The notes under the pieces were generated by a model that saw only the letters and a list, made by a program, of their open reading frames with translations, was not told the DNA's origin and ran no database searches. From assembly GCF_047345415.1 (NCBI RefSeq), contig NZ_JBLFEP010000007.1, positions 62,001-126,000 on the forward strand: a stretch of 64,000 nucleotides of DNA, written 5' to 3'. Position numbers and translations under genes: made by a program. This DNA comes from Maribacter_C sp947494565. GTDB lineage: Bacteria; Bacteroidota; Bacteroidia; Flavobacteriales; Flavobacteriaceae. Every line of letters begins with the position of its first letter. The stretch's first letter is position 1. Below are positions 51,205-60,293 of the stretch, piece after piece.

Positions 51205-52506
51205 ATGAAAAAAGTATTACTTATCCTTGCCTTTCCTGCCGTAATCTTCACTACGTCTTGTTCCTCCGATGATAATGATCCTCCTATTGTAGCTATTGAT
51301 CCAACCTGCACGGATGGTGTGCAGAACGGTGATGAGACCGGGGTCGATTGTGGTGGTAGTTGCACTCCATGTACAGCGGCGATCGACAACCCAGCGAGCT
51401 ATACTTTCGAAAGAGATGGTGAGTCCACGATTAGTTTTGACGGCCAGACCACACGATTGAAGATGGGTGATGAACTATTAAGCGCGTTCAAATTGGAAAC
51501 CAATACCACTGAAAAAATACAGGCCATGTACGCCCATTTAGAAGGTGTTATGGATTTTGAGGATGCCGATTTAAACGCCTCCGATAAGAATATACGGAGT
51601 AAAACGGCGGCATCAGCCGACTATTTCAGTGCTAATGCCACCGATCAAGCCTTGATCCGTGCAGATTTTGATGGATGGATTAGCGCTCAGGTGACTGAAG
51701 TCTTTCCTAACTGGGGGGTAGTTGCAACCGCTGGTTCAGCTGGTCAATTGGCAGATGGGTCTTCTACCAGGTATGTCAGCGCCAAAGGGTTGGAATATAA
51801 CCAACTGTTCAATAAAGGACTTATTGGCGCATTGACCGTAGATCAAGCTTTGAACAACTACTTGAGCCCGGCAGTACTCGATGCTGGTGAAAATCGGGCC
51901 GACAATGATGAAAATGTCGTGGCAGAAGGCAAACCCTACACGAACATGGAACACAAATGGGATGAGGCCTATGGATATGTTTTCGGACTCAATGCCGATT
52001 CCGCAGATCCGAATGCGGATTTGGGGGCTGATAGTTTCCTCAACAAATACGTGGGTCGAGTAGAGGGGGATGCCGATTTCGCGGGTATCGCCGATGATAT
52101 TTTTCAGGCCTTTAAGCTTGGCCGTGCGGCAATAGTGGCAAAAGCGTATGATGTGCGCGATGAACAAGCTGAACTCATTAAGGAGAAAATATCCGAGATA
52201 ATCGGTATTCGAGCGGTATACTACTTGCAACAGGCAAAAGTGCCTTTGGCCGGAGAGACACCTGCATATGGCACGGCCTTTCATGACCTGTCGGAAGGAT
52301 ACGGTTTTATTTATAGCCTACAATTTACGCGAAAGCCAAATTCATCTGATGCTTACTTCACAAAAGCAGAGGTTGATGCCTTCTTAACAGATTTGATGGA
52401 CGACGGTGCAAACGGACTTTGGGATGTGACCCCCGAAACTCTTGACGCCATTGCGACCGCCATTGCGGAGCGATTCGATTTTACATTGGCCCAGGCGGCA
52501 GAATAG
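51205..52506 (+). CDS. DUF4856 lipoprotein
   Basis: Lipoprotein of 433 residues with lipobox FTTSC at about 19. Residues 31-57 are a Cys-rich linker (CTDGVQNGDETGVDCGGSC followed by CTPC) seen in surface proteins of flavobacteria. The rest (about 65-430) is all-helical and matches DUF4856, with YTFERDGESTISFDGQTTRL at the start. DUF4856 is found with imelysin and iron-uptake genes in Bacteroidota, so a surface or periplasmic iron role is likely (inference). A strong terminator follows. Confidence 0.85.
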   Translation: MKKVLLILAFPAVIFTTSCSSDDNDPPIVAIDPTCTDGVQNGDETGVDCGGSCTPCTAAIDNPASYTFERDGESTISFDGQTTRLKMGDELLSAFKLETNTTEKIQAMYAHLEGVMDFEDADLNASDKNIRSKTAASADYFSANATDQALIRADFDGWISAQVTEVFPNWGVVATAGSAGQLADGSSTRYVSAKGLEYNQLFNKGLIGALTVDQALNNYLSPAVLDAGENRADNDENVVAEGKPYTNMEHKWDEAYGYVFGLNADSADPNADLGADSFLNKYVGRVEGDADFAGIADDIFQAFKLGRAAIVAKAYDVRDEQAELIKEKISEIIGIRAVYYLQQAKVPLAGETPAYGTAFHDLSEGYGFIYSLQFTRKPNSSDAYFTKAEVDAFLTDLMDDGANGLWDVTPETLDAIATAIAERFDFTLAQAAE

Positions 52507-52530
52507 TTTTTTTGAAATTTTAAAAAAAAG

Positions 52531-52566
52531 GCGGCTTGTTCTTAGGTTAGAACAGGCTGCTTTTTT
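52531..52566 (+). terminator. Terminator of the DUF4856 gene
   Basis: A 12-base stem with two G-T wobbles (GCGGCTTGTTCT at 52531-52542 with AGAACAGGCTGC at 52549-52560) and a TAGGTT loop, followed by six T. Confidence 0.85.
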
Positions 52567-52597
52567 ACTTTTGTTTACTTAGAATAAATAAAAATAA
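52566..52597 (+). promoter_or_regulatory. Promoter element and iron-box-like site before the imelysin gene
   Basis: TACTTTTG (52566-52573) is followed by a site at 52575-52597 starting TTACTTAGAAT and ending AAATAA that matches the palindrome core in 19 of 23 bases by hand count. The imelysin ATG is three bases later. Confidence 0.55.
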
Positions 52598-52600
52598 GAA

Positions 52601-53749
52601 ATGAAAAAGTTATTGGGAACACTCTTGTTTTTAGGTCTGCTTTGGGCTTGTTCTTCGGACAACGGAGAAGCACCCGTACCACCAACAACTGGGAACCCGG
52701 AGCCAACACCGCCCCAAGAAGTGAGTTTCGAACGCAATACCATGTTGGTCAATTGGGCCGATAACATCATTATCCCGGGTTATGAAGCCTTCGATGCCAC
52801 TCTTCTTGACTTGATGACCTCCTTTGAAAATTTTAAGGCAGACGCGAGCAGTTCAAATTTAGAGGCGTTTCGCAGTTCTTGGCTAACGTCCTATAAAAGC
52901 TGGCAATGGATTTCGATGTTCGAGATCGGCCCTGCTGAAGTGCTGGATTTTCGCCTGAACATGAATATTTTTCCCACTGACGCGACCAAAATCGATGAAT
53001 TGATCATATCGGGATCATATGACCTATCACTGCCTTCCAATAGGGCTGCAAAAGGCTTTCCCGCATTGGATTATCTCTTGAATGGTCTTGCTACGACCGA
53101 TGAAACTATAGTATCAAAATTCAATGGCGAAAATAAAGAGGAACTACTTGCTTATATAGATGCGGTCTTAGCGGATATGAAAACACGTACCGCCTCCATT
53201 TTATCCGACTGGAAATCCGAGTATCGTAATACCTTCGTGTCAAATGATGGAGCTTCGGCAACAGCTTCGGTAGACCGTTTTGTAAATGATTATGTTTTCT
53301 ACTACGAAAAATTTCTAAGAGCTGGCAAAATGGGTATTCCTCTGGGCGTTTTTTCAGGTAGCACCTTACCGCAAAATGTAGAGGCCTTCTATGAGCCCGA
53401 GATTTCTAACGTGCTTTTTCTTGAAGGACTGCAGGCGGTTCAAGATTTCTTCAATGGCAAACACTATGGCTCCGACACTTCAGGTGAAAGTTTGGCCTCT
53501 TATCTAGATGCATTGAACACCTTAAAGGATGGCGAAGATTTGACTAAAGTCATCAATGATCAATTGAACAAGGCCCGCGAAATGGTGGAGACCTTGGATG
53601 CCTTTCGCGTTGAAATCGAGAATAACGACCCACCAACGGACATGTTACTGGCTTATGATGAAGTACAGCGAGCAGTTCCTCTCTTTAAAGTTGATATGGT
53701 ATCGGCCATGAGCATCAGCATCGATTTTGTTGACGCAGATGGGGATTAA
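52601..53749 (+). CDS. Imelysin family lipoprotein
   Basis: Lipoprotein of 382 residues with lipobox LWACS. The mature region is a helical imelysin (M75-like) domain: NWADNIIIPGYEAFDA, SWQWISMFEIGPAE, GFPALDYLLNG. The GPAE segment replaces the GxHxxE metal motif of M75 members, as in several imelysin-like proteins, so proteolysis is doubtful; iron-binding or surface scaffold roles are reported for relatives. The HTTM gene follows 3 bp later, forming one operon with the second TonB receptor and the heme-binding-domain gene. Confidence 0.9.
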   Translation: MKKLLGTLLFLGLLWACSSDNGEAPVPPTTGNPEPTPPQEVSFERNTMLVNWADNIIIPGYEAFDATLLDLMTSFENFKADASSSNLEAFRSSWLTSYKSWQWISMFEIGPAEVLDFRLNMNIFPTDATKIDELIISGSYDLSLPSNRAAKGFPALDYLLNGLATTDETIVSKFNGENKEELLAYIDAVLADMKTRTASILSDWKSEYRNTFVSNDGASATASVDRFVNDYVFYYEKFLRAGKMGIPLGVFSGSTLPQNVEAFYEPEISNVLFLEGLQAVQDFFNGKHYGSDTSGESLASYLDALNTLKDGEDLTKVINDQLNKAREMVETLDAFRVEIENNDPPTDMLLAYDEVQRAVPLFKVDMVSAMSISIDFVDADGD

Positions 53750-53752
53750 CTG

Positions 53753-55120
53753 ATGAGGTCCTTTCAAGAAAAATATGTCTTTGCACCTAAGGAGGCAGCT
53801 CCACTAGCGGTCTTCCGTATTTTGTTCGGGCTGATGATGTTTTTGAGTATCGTCCGTTTTTGGTCCTATGGCTGGATCGACAAATTGTATATACAACCTA
53901 ATTTTTTCTTTTCATACTACGGCTTCGAATGGATAAAGCCTCTGGGCGGTTACACCTACATGCTTTTTGTGATTTGTGGTTTTTCTTCAATAGCTATCGC
54001 CCTCGGGTACAAGTATCGAGCAGCGGCCATTACTTTTTTTCTGAGCTTCACCTATATTGAGCTGATGGACAAGACGACCTATCTCAATCATTATTACTTT
54101 ATCAGTCTATTGGCATTTTTGATGATTTTCCTTCCGGCAAATGCCTATTTTTCTTTGGATGCCGCTAAAAACCCGAAGAAGGCCTTTCAGTACATTCCTG
54201 CTTGGTGTGCCAATAGCATCAAACTTTTACTGGGCATCGTCTACCTTTATGCGGGTTTGGCCAAATTGAATTCTGATTGGCTCCTAGAGGCCATGCCCCT
54301 AAAAATTTGGTTGCCTTCCAAATTTGATACCCCCCTTCTTGGAAATCTGTTGAGCCAAGAGTGGATGCAGTATGCATTTAGCTGGGCGGGAGCCGGATAT
54401 GATTTGGCCATTCCTTTTTTACTGTTGTATCGTCGAACACGCGTATTCGCTTTTATCATGGTTGTTGTTTTTCACGTGTTGACACGGGTTTTGTTTCCTA
54501 TAGGGATGTTCCCGTACATCATGATCGTATCGACCCTGATATTTTTTGATGCACGCATACACCAAAAATTACTACAGTACATCGCAAAAGTATTTCGTTT
54601 CACCAAAGAGCGTTTTGACAATGGTAGCGGTCTTATGTTCAAATCGAGTCCCATAACCAAAGCGACCTATGGAGTTCTGATGCTCTTTTTTATAGCGCAA
54701 TTGTGTGTCCCCTTCCGTTATTTGCTTTACCCTGGTGAGCTGTTCTGGACGGAAGAGGGATATCGTTTTTCATGGCGCGTCATGCTCACTGAGAAATCGG
54801 GCTATGCCCAATTCAAAATTGTCGACGGAAAATCCGGGCGATGGTTTTATGTAGACAATACGGACTTTTTGACCCCTTTTCAGGAAAAGCAAATGGCATT
54901 TCAATCTGACTTTATTCTGGAATACGCCCATTTCCTGAAGCACAATTTTGAAAAGGATGGCCATCAAGAAGTAGAGGTCTATGTAGACAGTCAAGTGGCT
55001 TTGAACGGGAGGTTGAGTACAGCGTTTATCGATCCCGACGTCAATTTAGCCGAGCAGAAAGAATCATTCGAACATAAAACATGGATCATTCCATTCAAAG
55101 ATGAGATTAAGGGACTATAG
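53753..55120 (+). CDS. HTTM domain membrane protein (vitamin K gamma-carboxylase-like)
   Basis: Inner-membrane protein of 455 residues with about eight to ten helices. The segments PLAVFRILFGLMMFLSIVRF, YLNHYYFISLLAFLMIFLPAN and SIKLLLGIVYLYAGLAKLNSDWL are typical of the HTTM part of vitamin K-dependent gamma-glutamyl carboxylases. The last ~130 residues are an extracytoplasmic domain. Bacterial homologues often lie beside TonB and imelysin genes; their substrate is not known. It overlaps the next gene by 20 bp. Confidence 0.88.
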   Translation: MRSFQEKYVFAPKEAAPLAVFRILFGLMMFLSIVRFWSYGWIDKLYIQPNFFFSYYGFEWIKPLGGYTYMLFVICGFSSIAIALGYKYRAAAITFFLSFTYIELMDKTTYLNHYYFISLLAFLMIFLPANAYFSLDAAKNPKKAFQYIPAWCANSIKLLLGIVYLYAGLAKLNSDWLLEAMPLKIWLPSKFDTPLLGNLLSQEWMQYAFSWAGAGYDLAIPFLLLYRRTRVFAFIMVVVFHVLTRVLFPIGMFPYIMIVSTLIFFDARIHQKLLQYIAKVFRFTKERFDNGSGLMFKSSPITKATYGVLMLFFIAQLCVPFRYLLYPGELFWTEEGYRFSWRVMLTEKSGYAQFKIVDGKSGRWFYVDNTDFLTPFQEKQMAFQSDFILEYAHFLKHNFEKDGHQEVEVYVDSQVALNGRLSTAFIDPDVNLAEQKESFEHKTWIIPFKDEIKGL

Positions 55121-57572
55121 TTATATCATCATTTTTTTGATCGCTAGTTTTGGCTGGTCTCAAAATGTCATTACAGGAAAAGTTTCGGATAGGAACGGGT
55201 CACCGGTACCCGATGCCGAAGTCTACCTTAAAGAGTTGCAAAGACTGACTTATACCGATGATACCGGAGGTTTTGTATTTTCCGATATCGTCGGCGGGAA
55301 ATATACAGTGATCGTTTTCGCCTTTGAGTATGAGGTCTTTGAACAAGAATTGACGTTTGATAAACCGTTGACTTTCGATATTGTTTTACAACCTCTCGAA
55401 ACAAAGAATCTTCCCGAGGTGGTCTTGATCAAACGTCGAGAGCGTCTCTTTTCGTTACAACGGTTGAAGAAGGTAGAAGGAACCGCTATTTATGCCGGCA
55501 AGAAAAGTGAAGTGGTTCTAGTAGATGGTATTACTGGAAATCTGGCGGCAAACAACGCCAGACAGATATATAGTCAGGTAGTAGGTCTGAATATTTATGA
55601 TAATGGGGATGCAGGCCTGCAATTGAATATCGGAGGGCGGGGCCTGGATCCAAATCGCACGGCCAATTTCAACACACGACAAAACGGATATGATATTAGC
55701 GCCGATGTCCTAGGGTATCCCGAAAGTTACTATACCCCACCAGCGGAGGCCTTGGAAGAGATACAGGTAGTGCGCGGAGCGGCTTCCTTACAATATGGCA
55801 CCCAGTTCGGCGGTCTGGTCAATTTCAAGTTCAAAAAGCCCAATCCTACAAAAAAAATCGAATGGACATCTCGACAGACCTTAGGCTCATTTGATTTAAG
55901 AACGAGCTTCAATAGCCTAAGTGGTACCATCGGTAAACTGAGTTACTATACCTATTTCAATTACAAGGAAGGAAGCGGATTTCGGCCGAACTCCACCTTT
56001 GGGAGCCGAAACTATTTTGCACACTTGGGGTATGCACTCTCCGATAAAACCAAGTTGACTTTTGAAACCACATTCCTAAACTATCTTGCCCAACAACCTG
56101 GTGGCTTGACCGATGCCCAATTTTTGGAAGATCCGACTTTTAGCAATCGAGAACGAAACTGGTTCGATGTAGACTGGAAGTTGTACTCGGTGCGATTGGA
56201 CCACAAATTCTCATCCAATACCGATTTCAGCCTCGATGTCTTTGGTTTGGACGCCTCGCGAAAAGCATTGGGATTTAGAACTAACCGTGTTTCACAAGCC
56301 GATGACCTCGATGGCCCTCGCGAACTACTAGTTGATAATTTTCAAAACTGGGGAGCCGAAGCAAGAGTGTTGACCCGTTACAAACTCAGAGGAAAAGAAT
56401 CTGCGCTCTTGCTCGGGTCCAAATTTTACAAAACGTCCAACGATCAGCGGCAGGGTCCTGGGTCAAATGCATTCAATGCGGACTTTACATTCGCGGATAC
56501 GGAGTTTCCAAATTACGAGAGGCAATCACAATTCGATTTTCCCAATCTGAACATCGCCTTCTTTGGAGAAAACATTTTCAGTCTTACCGATAAACTGACC
56601 TTAACCCCCGGTTTTCGTTTGGAGCATATTAAGACCGAGAGTTTGGGAAGTTATAAGAATATTGTACTTGATTTAGCCGGAAATCCTTTATTGAATGAAG
56701 ACATAGAAGATAATCGGGTCTTTGATCGTACCTTTTTGTTGCTAGGCCTAGGGGCGACCTATAAACTTTCAACCAGCGTCGAACTCTATGGTAACTTTTC
56801 CCAAAATTACCGATCGGTAACCTTTAGTGATATCCGTGTCGTCAACCCATCTTTTCAAGTGGACCCGAATATCAGTGACGAAGATGGTTTTACAGCCGAT
56901 TTGGGCTTTAGGGGGCGCTATCGCGATGTCTTGTCCTATGATATAAGTGGTTTCGGACTACTATATGATAATCGCCTTGGTGAAATCTTAAAGGCGAGAA
57001 CCCGAATCGATGATAGTGGTCAAGAAATAGAGACCGGCGGGATCGTTCGTTTTCGAGGTAATATCGGAACGGCCTTCATGTACGGATTGGAAAGTTTTGC
57101 CAATTGGAGTTTAAAAGAAACCTTTATGCCCGAGTCAGAACATATAAAACTTAATTTCTTTACCAATCTGGCTTTGACAAAATCGGAGTATCTTTCATCG
57201 GAAGAAGTAAATGTAGAAGGAAATCAGGTAGAGTTCATACCCACGGTCAATCTTAAAACAGGTCTCAGCTTTGGATATCAAAACCTGTTGGGTAGTATAC
57301 AGTACACCTACCTGTCGGAACAATTTACCGATGCGACCAATGCGCCTCAAGATGTCAATGATAACCAACGAGGAATTGAGGGAACCATTCCCGCCTATGA
57401 TATTTTGGACTTTTCCCTGTCCTATACCTATAAAAAATGGAAGTTGGAAGCTGGAATCAATAACCTCTTAGACGCTAGTTTTTTTACGCGACGGGCGACG
57501 GGGTATCCAGGTCCGGGAATCATTCCCTCCGAACCGAGAACATTTTACACTACACTTCAATTTAAATTATAA
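55101..57572 (+). CDS. TonB-dependent receptor with carboxypeptidase-regulatory-like domain (FecA-type)
   Basis: Outer-membrane receptor of 823 residues. Signal peptide ends near SFGWSQ; residues about 20-110 form a CarboxypepD_reg-like domain (VITGKVSDRNGSPVPDAEVY), then the plug (about 120-250; LQLNIGGRGLDPNRTANFNT, IQVVRGAASLQYGTQFGG) and the barrel, ending LQFKL. The plug fits FecA-like ferric-citrate or siderophore receptors, but ligand cannot be told. It overlaps the HTTM gene, so co-translation with it is likely. Confidence 0.92.
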   Translation: MRLRDYSYIIIFLIASFGWSQNVITGKVSDRNGSPVPDAEVYLKELQRLTYTDDTGGFVFSDIVGGKYTVIVFAFEYEVFEQELTFDKPLTFDIVLQPLETKNLPEVVLIKRRERLFSLQRLKKVEGTAIYAGKKSEVVLVDGITGNLAANNARQIYSQVVGLNIYDNGDAGLQLNIGGRGLDPNRTANFNTRQNGYDISADVLGYPESYYTPPAEALEEIQVVRGAASLQYGTQFGGLVNFKFKKPNPTKKIEWTSRQTLGSFDLRTSFNSLSGTIGKLSYYTYFNYKEGSGFRPNSTFGSRNYFAHLGYALSDKTKLTFETTFLNYLAQQPGGLTDAQFLEDPTFSNRERNWFDVDWKLYSVRLDHKFSSNTDFSLDVFGLDASRKALGFRTNRVSQADDLDGPRELLVDNFQNWGAEARVLTRYKLRGKESALLLGSKFYKTSNDQRQGPGSNAFNADFTFADTEFPNYERQSQFDFPNLNIAFFGENIFSLTDKLTLTPGFRLEHIKTESLGSYKNIVLDLAGNPLLNEDIEDNRVFDRTFLLLGLGATYKLSTSVELYGNFSQNYRSVTFSDIRVVNPSFQVDPNISDEDGFTADLGFRGRYRDVLSYDISGFGLLYDNRLGEILKARTRIDDSGQEIETGGIVRFRGNIGTAFMYGLESFANWSLKETFMPESEHIKLNFFTNLALTKSEYLSSEEVNVEGNQVEFIPTVNLKTGLSFGYQNLLGSIQYTYLSEQFTDATNAPQDVNDNQRGIEGTIPAYDILDFSLSYTYKKWKLEAGINNLLDASFFTRRATGYPGPGIIPSEPRTFYTTLQFKL

Positions 57573-57583
57573 AATCGATACCT

Positions 57584-58042
57584 ATGAAAATCCTAAAAAG
57601 AGTTTTAATCGTTTTGCTTATTGCCTTGGTCCTGTTACAATTCTATCGCCCTGAAAAAAACGAGGCGGAGTATCGAGAGGTAGCTTCCTTCGAAACAGAG
57701 ACACAACCCAGTTCTGAAGTCAAAGCGTTATTGGAGCGTAAATGTTACGACTGCCATAGCAATAAGACCGATTATCCATGGTATGCCGAAGTGGCGCCGA
57801 TCTCTCTTTTGATCGCCGATCATGTAGAAGAGGGTAATGAACATTTCAATGTTTCCGAATGGGACAGCTACGATGCTAAAAAGCGAGATCACAAATTAGA
57901 TGAACTGATAGAGGAAGTGGAGGAAGGTGAAATGCCGGAGAAGGGATATGCACTTATTCATGGCGGTATCACTGAAGAGGAAAAGGCAACATTGATTTCT
58001 TGGGCGAAAAATGCACGGAAGAACTATGCTTTGGACAAATAG
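57584..58042 (+). CDS. Heme-binding domain protein (cytochrome-like CxxCH)
   Basis: Protein of 152 residues. An N-terminal membrane segment (RVLIVLLIALVLLQFY) anchors a periplasmic domain with ERKCYDCHSNKTDYPWYAEVAP, a CxxCH heme-binding motif, and EEVEEGEMPEKGYALIHG, features of the Haem-bd family. It lies 11 bp after the receptor and ends the imelysin-HTTM-TonB operon. Likely electron transfer or heme-iron handling linked to that system. Confidence 0.88.
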   Translation: MKILKRVLIVLLIALVLLQFYRPEKNEAEYREVASFETETQPSSEVKALLERKCYDCHSNKTDYPWYAEVAPISLLIADHVEEGNEHFNVSEWDSYDAKKRDHKLDELIEEVEEGEMPEKGYALIHGGITEEEKATLISWAKNARKNYALDK

Positions 58043-58129
58043 AGTTAAGAAGGTTTGATCTTGATATTCTTCAGGCCAGAAAGGTAAGGTTACTGAAGGT
58101 CAGGGCGAAGCGCTTTCCCTTTTTTTCAC

Positions 58130-58159
58130 TACATTTGCACGCAATTAATCATTAATTGC
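58130..58159 (+). promoter_or_regulatory. guaB promoter element and palindrome
   Basis: TACATTTG (58130-58137) is a TAnnTTTG element. Three bases later, GCAATTAA (58141-58148) and TTAATTGC (58152-58159) form a perfect 8-bp inverted repeat around TCA, directly before the ATG at 58161. It would be a hairpin at the very 5' end of the mRNA or an operator. Confidence 0.55.
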
Positions 58160-58160
58160 C

Positions 58161-59633
58161 ATGCAAGCCCACCTTGATAAAATAGTTGGAGAAGGTCTTA
58201 CTTATGACGACGTACTCCTCGTTCCTGCCTTTTCCGAAGTACTTCCGCGTGAAGTCAGTATCAAATCAAAATTTACTCGGAACATAACCATCAATGTTCC
58301 CATTGTTTCAGCAGCAATGGATACCGTTACGGAATCGCGAATGGCCATAGCCATAGCCCAAGAAGGCGGTATCGGCGTGTTGCATAAAAACATGACCATT
58401 GAGCAGCAGGCCATAAAGGTTCGTAAGGTGAAACGAGCTGAAAGCGGAATGATACTTGACCCGGTTACGATGCCTTTAAATTCAAAGGTAAGCGACGCGA
58501 AAGCGAATATGAAGGAGCACAGTATCGGTGGAATCCCAATCGTGGATGATGCGGGCAAACTTATTGGTATCGTGACCAATCGTGACCTGCGTTTTGAAAA
58601 GAATAACGAAAGACCCATTTCGGAAGTGATGACTTCCGAAAACTTGGTTACGGCAGGGGAAGGTACTTCACTTTCTGAAGCCGAAGACATTCTACAAGAA
58701 CATAAAATCGAAAAATTACCGGTTGTCGATAAGGAAAACAAACTGGTCGGCCTGATTACTTTTCGTGATATCACCAAGCTCACCCAAAAACCGATTGCGA
58801 ATAAGGATGTATACGGTAGGTTGCGCGTAGCGGCCGCACTTGGGGTCACTGGTGATGCCGTTGACAGGGCGGAAGCCTTGGTGAAGGCCGGCGTAGACGC
58901 GGTAGTAATCGACACGGCGCATGGCCATACCAAAGGTGTTGTGGCCGTATTGAAGGAAGTGAAAAAGAGGTTTCCCGATTTGGAGGTCATCGTAGGGAAT
59001 ATCGCTACGGGCGAAGCTGCCAAATACCTCGTAGAAGCCGGGGCAGATGCTGTAAAAGTAGGTATCGGGCCAGGTTCCATTTGCACTACCCGAGTAGTGG
59101 CCGGAGTCGGATTCCCTCAATTTTCTGCGGTACTTGAGGTCGCTGCCGCGATCAAAGGAAGCGGCGTACCCGTAATCGCCGATGGTGGTATTCGATATAC
59201 AGGAGATATTCCCAAAGCAATTGCTGCCGGTGCCGATACGGTGATGTTAGGGTCTTTATTGGCCGGTACCAAAGAATCCCCAGGCGAAACGATCATTTAT
59301 GAAGGACGAAAGTTCAAATCCTATCGGGGTATGGGCTCGGTAGAGGCCATGAAGCAAGGCTCCAAGGATCGGTATTTCCAAGATGTGGAAGATGATATTA
59401 AAAAGTTGGTCCCCGAAGGCATTGTAGGTCGGGTACCCTATAAAGGAGATTTGTTTGAGAGCATCCATCAATTCGTGGGTGGACTAAGAGCCGGTATGGG
59501 CTATTGTGGAGCCAAGGATATCAGTACGCTTCAAAACACAGGCCGTTTCGTTAAGATCACAGCTAGTGGTATCAATGAAAGTCATCCCCATGATGTAACC
59601 ATTACGAAAGAATCACCGAACTATAGCAGATAA
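58161..59633 (+). CDS. guaB: Inosine-5'-monophosphate dehydrogenase
   Basis: Oxidises IMP to XMP in guanine nucleotide synthesis. The 490 residues form a TIM barrel with two CBS domains inserted at about 95-205 (MILDPVTMPLNSKVSDAKAN, VMTSENLVTAGEG), the catalytic cysteine in GIGPGSICTTRVV and the flap GYCGAKDISTLQ. The YDDVLLVPAFSEVLPREV start is diagnostic. The methyltransferase gene follows 7 bp later in the same direction, probably in the same transcript. Confidence 0.96.
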   Translation: MQAHLDKIVGEGLTYDDVLLVPAFSEVLPREVSIKSKFTRNITINVPIVSAAMDTVTESRMAIAIAQEGGIGVLHKNMTIEQQAIKVRKVKRAESGMILDPVTMPLNSKVSDAKANMKEHSIGGIPIVDDAGKLIGIVTNRDLRFEKNNERPISEVMTSENLVTAGEGTSLSEAEDILQEHKIEKLPVVDKENKLVGLITFRDITKLTQKPIANKDVYGRLRVAAALGVTGDAVDRAEALVKAGVDAVVIDTAHGHTKGVVAVLKEVKKRFPDLEVIVGNIATGEAAKYLVEAGADAVKVGIGPGSICTTRVVAGVGFPQFSAVLEVAAAIKGSGVPVIADGGIRYTGDIPKAIAAGADTVMLGSLLAGTKESPGETIIYEGRKFKSYRGMGSVEAMKQGSKDRYFQDVEDDIKKLVPEGIVGRVPYKGDLFESIHQFVGGLRAGMGYCGAKDISTLQNTGRFVKITASGINESHPHDVTITKESPNYSR

Positions 59634-59640
59634 TCGCTCT

Positions 59641-60288
59641 ATGGACTATACGAACAAAGCTGACGACTATTTCAATCATGAGCGTCCTGAAATGTTGGCT
59701 TTTCTACCTGAAACCTGTAAAAGGGCTTTGGATGTAGGCTGTGGGGAGGGTACCTTCGCCCTTCAAATCAAAAATATGCTGGGTGCGGAAGTTTGGGGTA
59801 TCGAATTAATGCCAGAACCAGGCGAAGAAGCGAAAAAACGTTTGGATAAAGTTTTTATCGGCCCATGCGAAAACTTTGTAAATGATTTACCGGATACCTA
59901 TTTTGACGTTATCTATTGCAATGACGTATTGGAACACTTGGTTGACCCCTATACCTTTTTAGGACATCTGAAATCAAAGTTGACCGAAAACGGGGTAATC
60001 ATTAGTTCGATTCCTAATATTCGGTATCACGACGCCTTTAAAAAGATCATCTTACAGAAAAAATTTGAATACGAAGGACATGGCATCTTCGATAAAACCC
60101 ACATGCGTTTTTTTACCAAAAGCAGTATCGCGAATATGTATGGGAATTTGGGTTTTAAAATCATAAGCCACAAAGGAATCAACAGAACCCGATCACTGAA
60201 GCCTTATCTTTACAACATTCCTTTTTTCTTCACGGCGATGGATATGTTCTATTTGCAGTTTGCGACCGTGGCCAAAAAAGGAAAATAA
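59641..60288 (+). CDS. Class I SAM-dependent methyltransferase
   Basis: Protein of 215 residues with SAM-binding motif I LDVGCGEGTFALQIK at about 28-42, an acidic residue after the next strand (GIELMPEPG), and motif IV-like VIYCNDVLEHLVDP. This is the general pattern of Methyltransf_11/23 proteins that methylate small molecules or lipids. The acceptor cannot be inferred. A downstream M1 peptidase gene is convergent, with five bases between. Confidence 0.88.
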   Translation: MDYTNKADDYFNHERPEMLAFLPETCKRALDVGCGEGTFALQIKNMLGAEVWGIELMPEPGEEAKKRLDKVFIGPCENFVNDLPDTYFDVIYCNDVLEHLVDPYTFLGHLKSKLTENGVIISSIPNIRYHDAFKKIILQKKFEYEGHGIFDKTHMRFFTKSSIANMYGNLGFKIISHKGINRTRSLKPYLYNIPFFFTAMDMFYLQFATVAKKGK

Positions 60289-60293
60289 GAAAA

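Noticed and set aside
51736..52284. Minus-strand open frame of 182 codons inside the DUF4856 gene
   Set aside because: Antisense to a lipoprotein gene with family match; no domain or start context.
58202..59086. Minus-strand open frame of 294 codons inside guaB
   Set aside because: Fully antisense to a conserved gene; Ser/Thr/Ala-rich composition typical of shadow frames; no recognisable domain.
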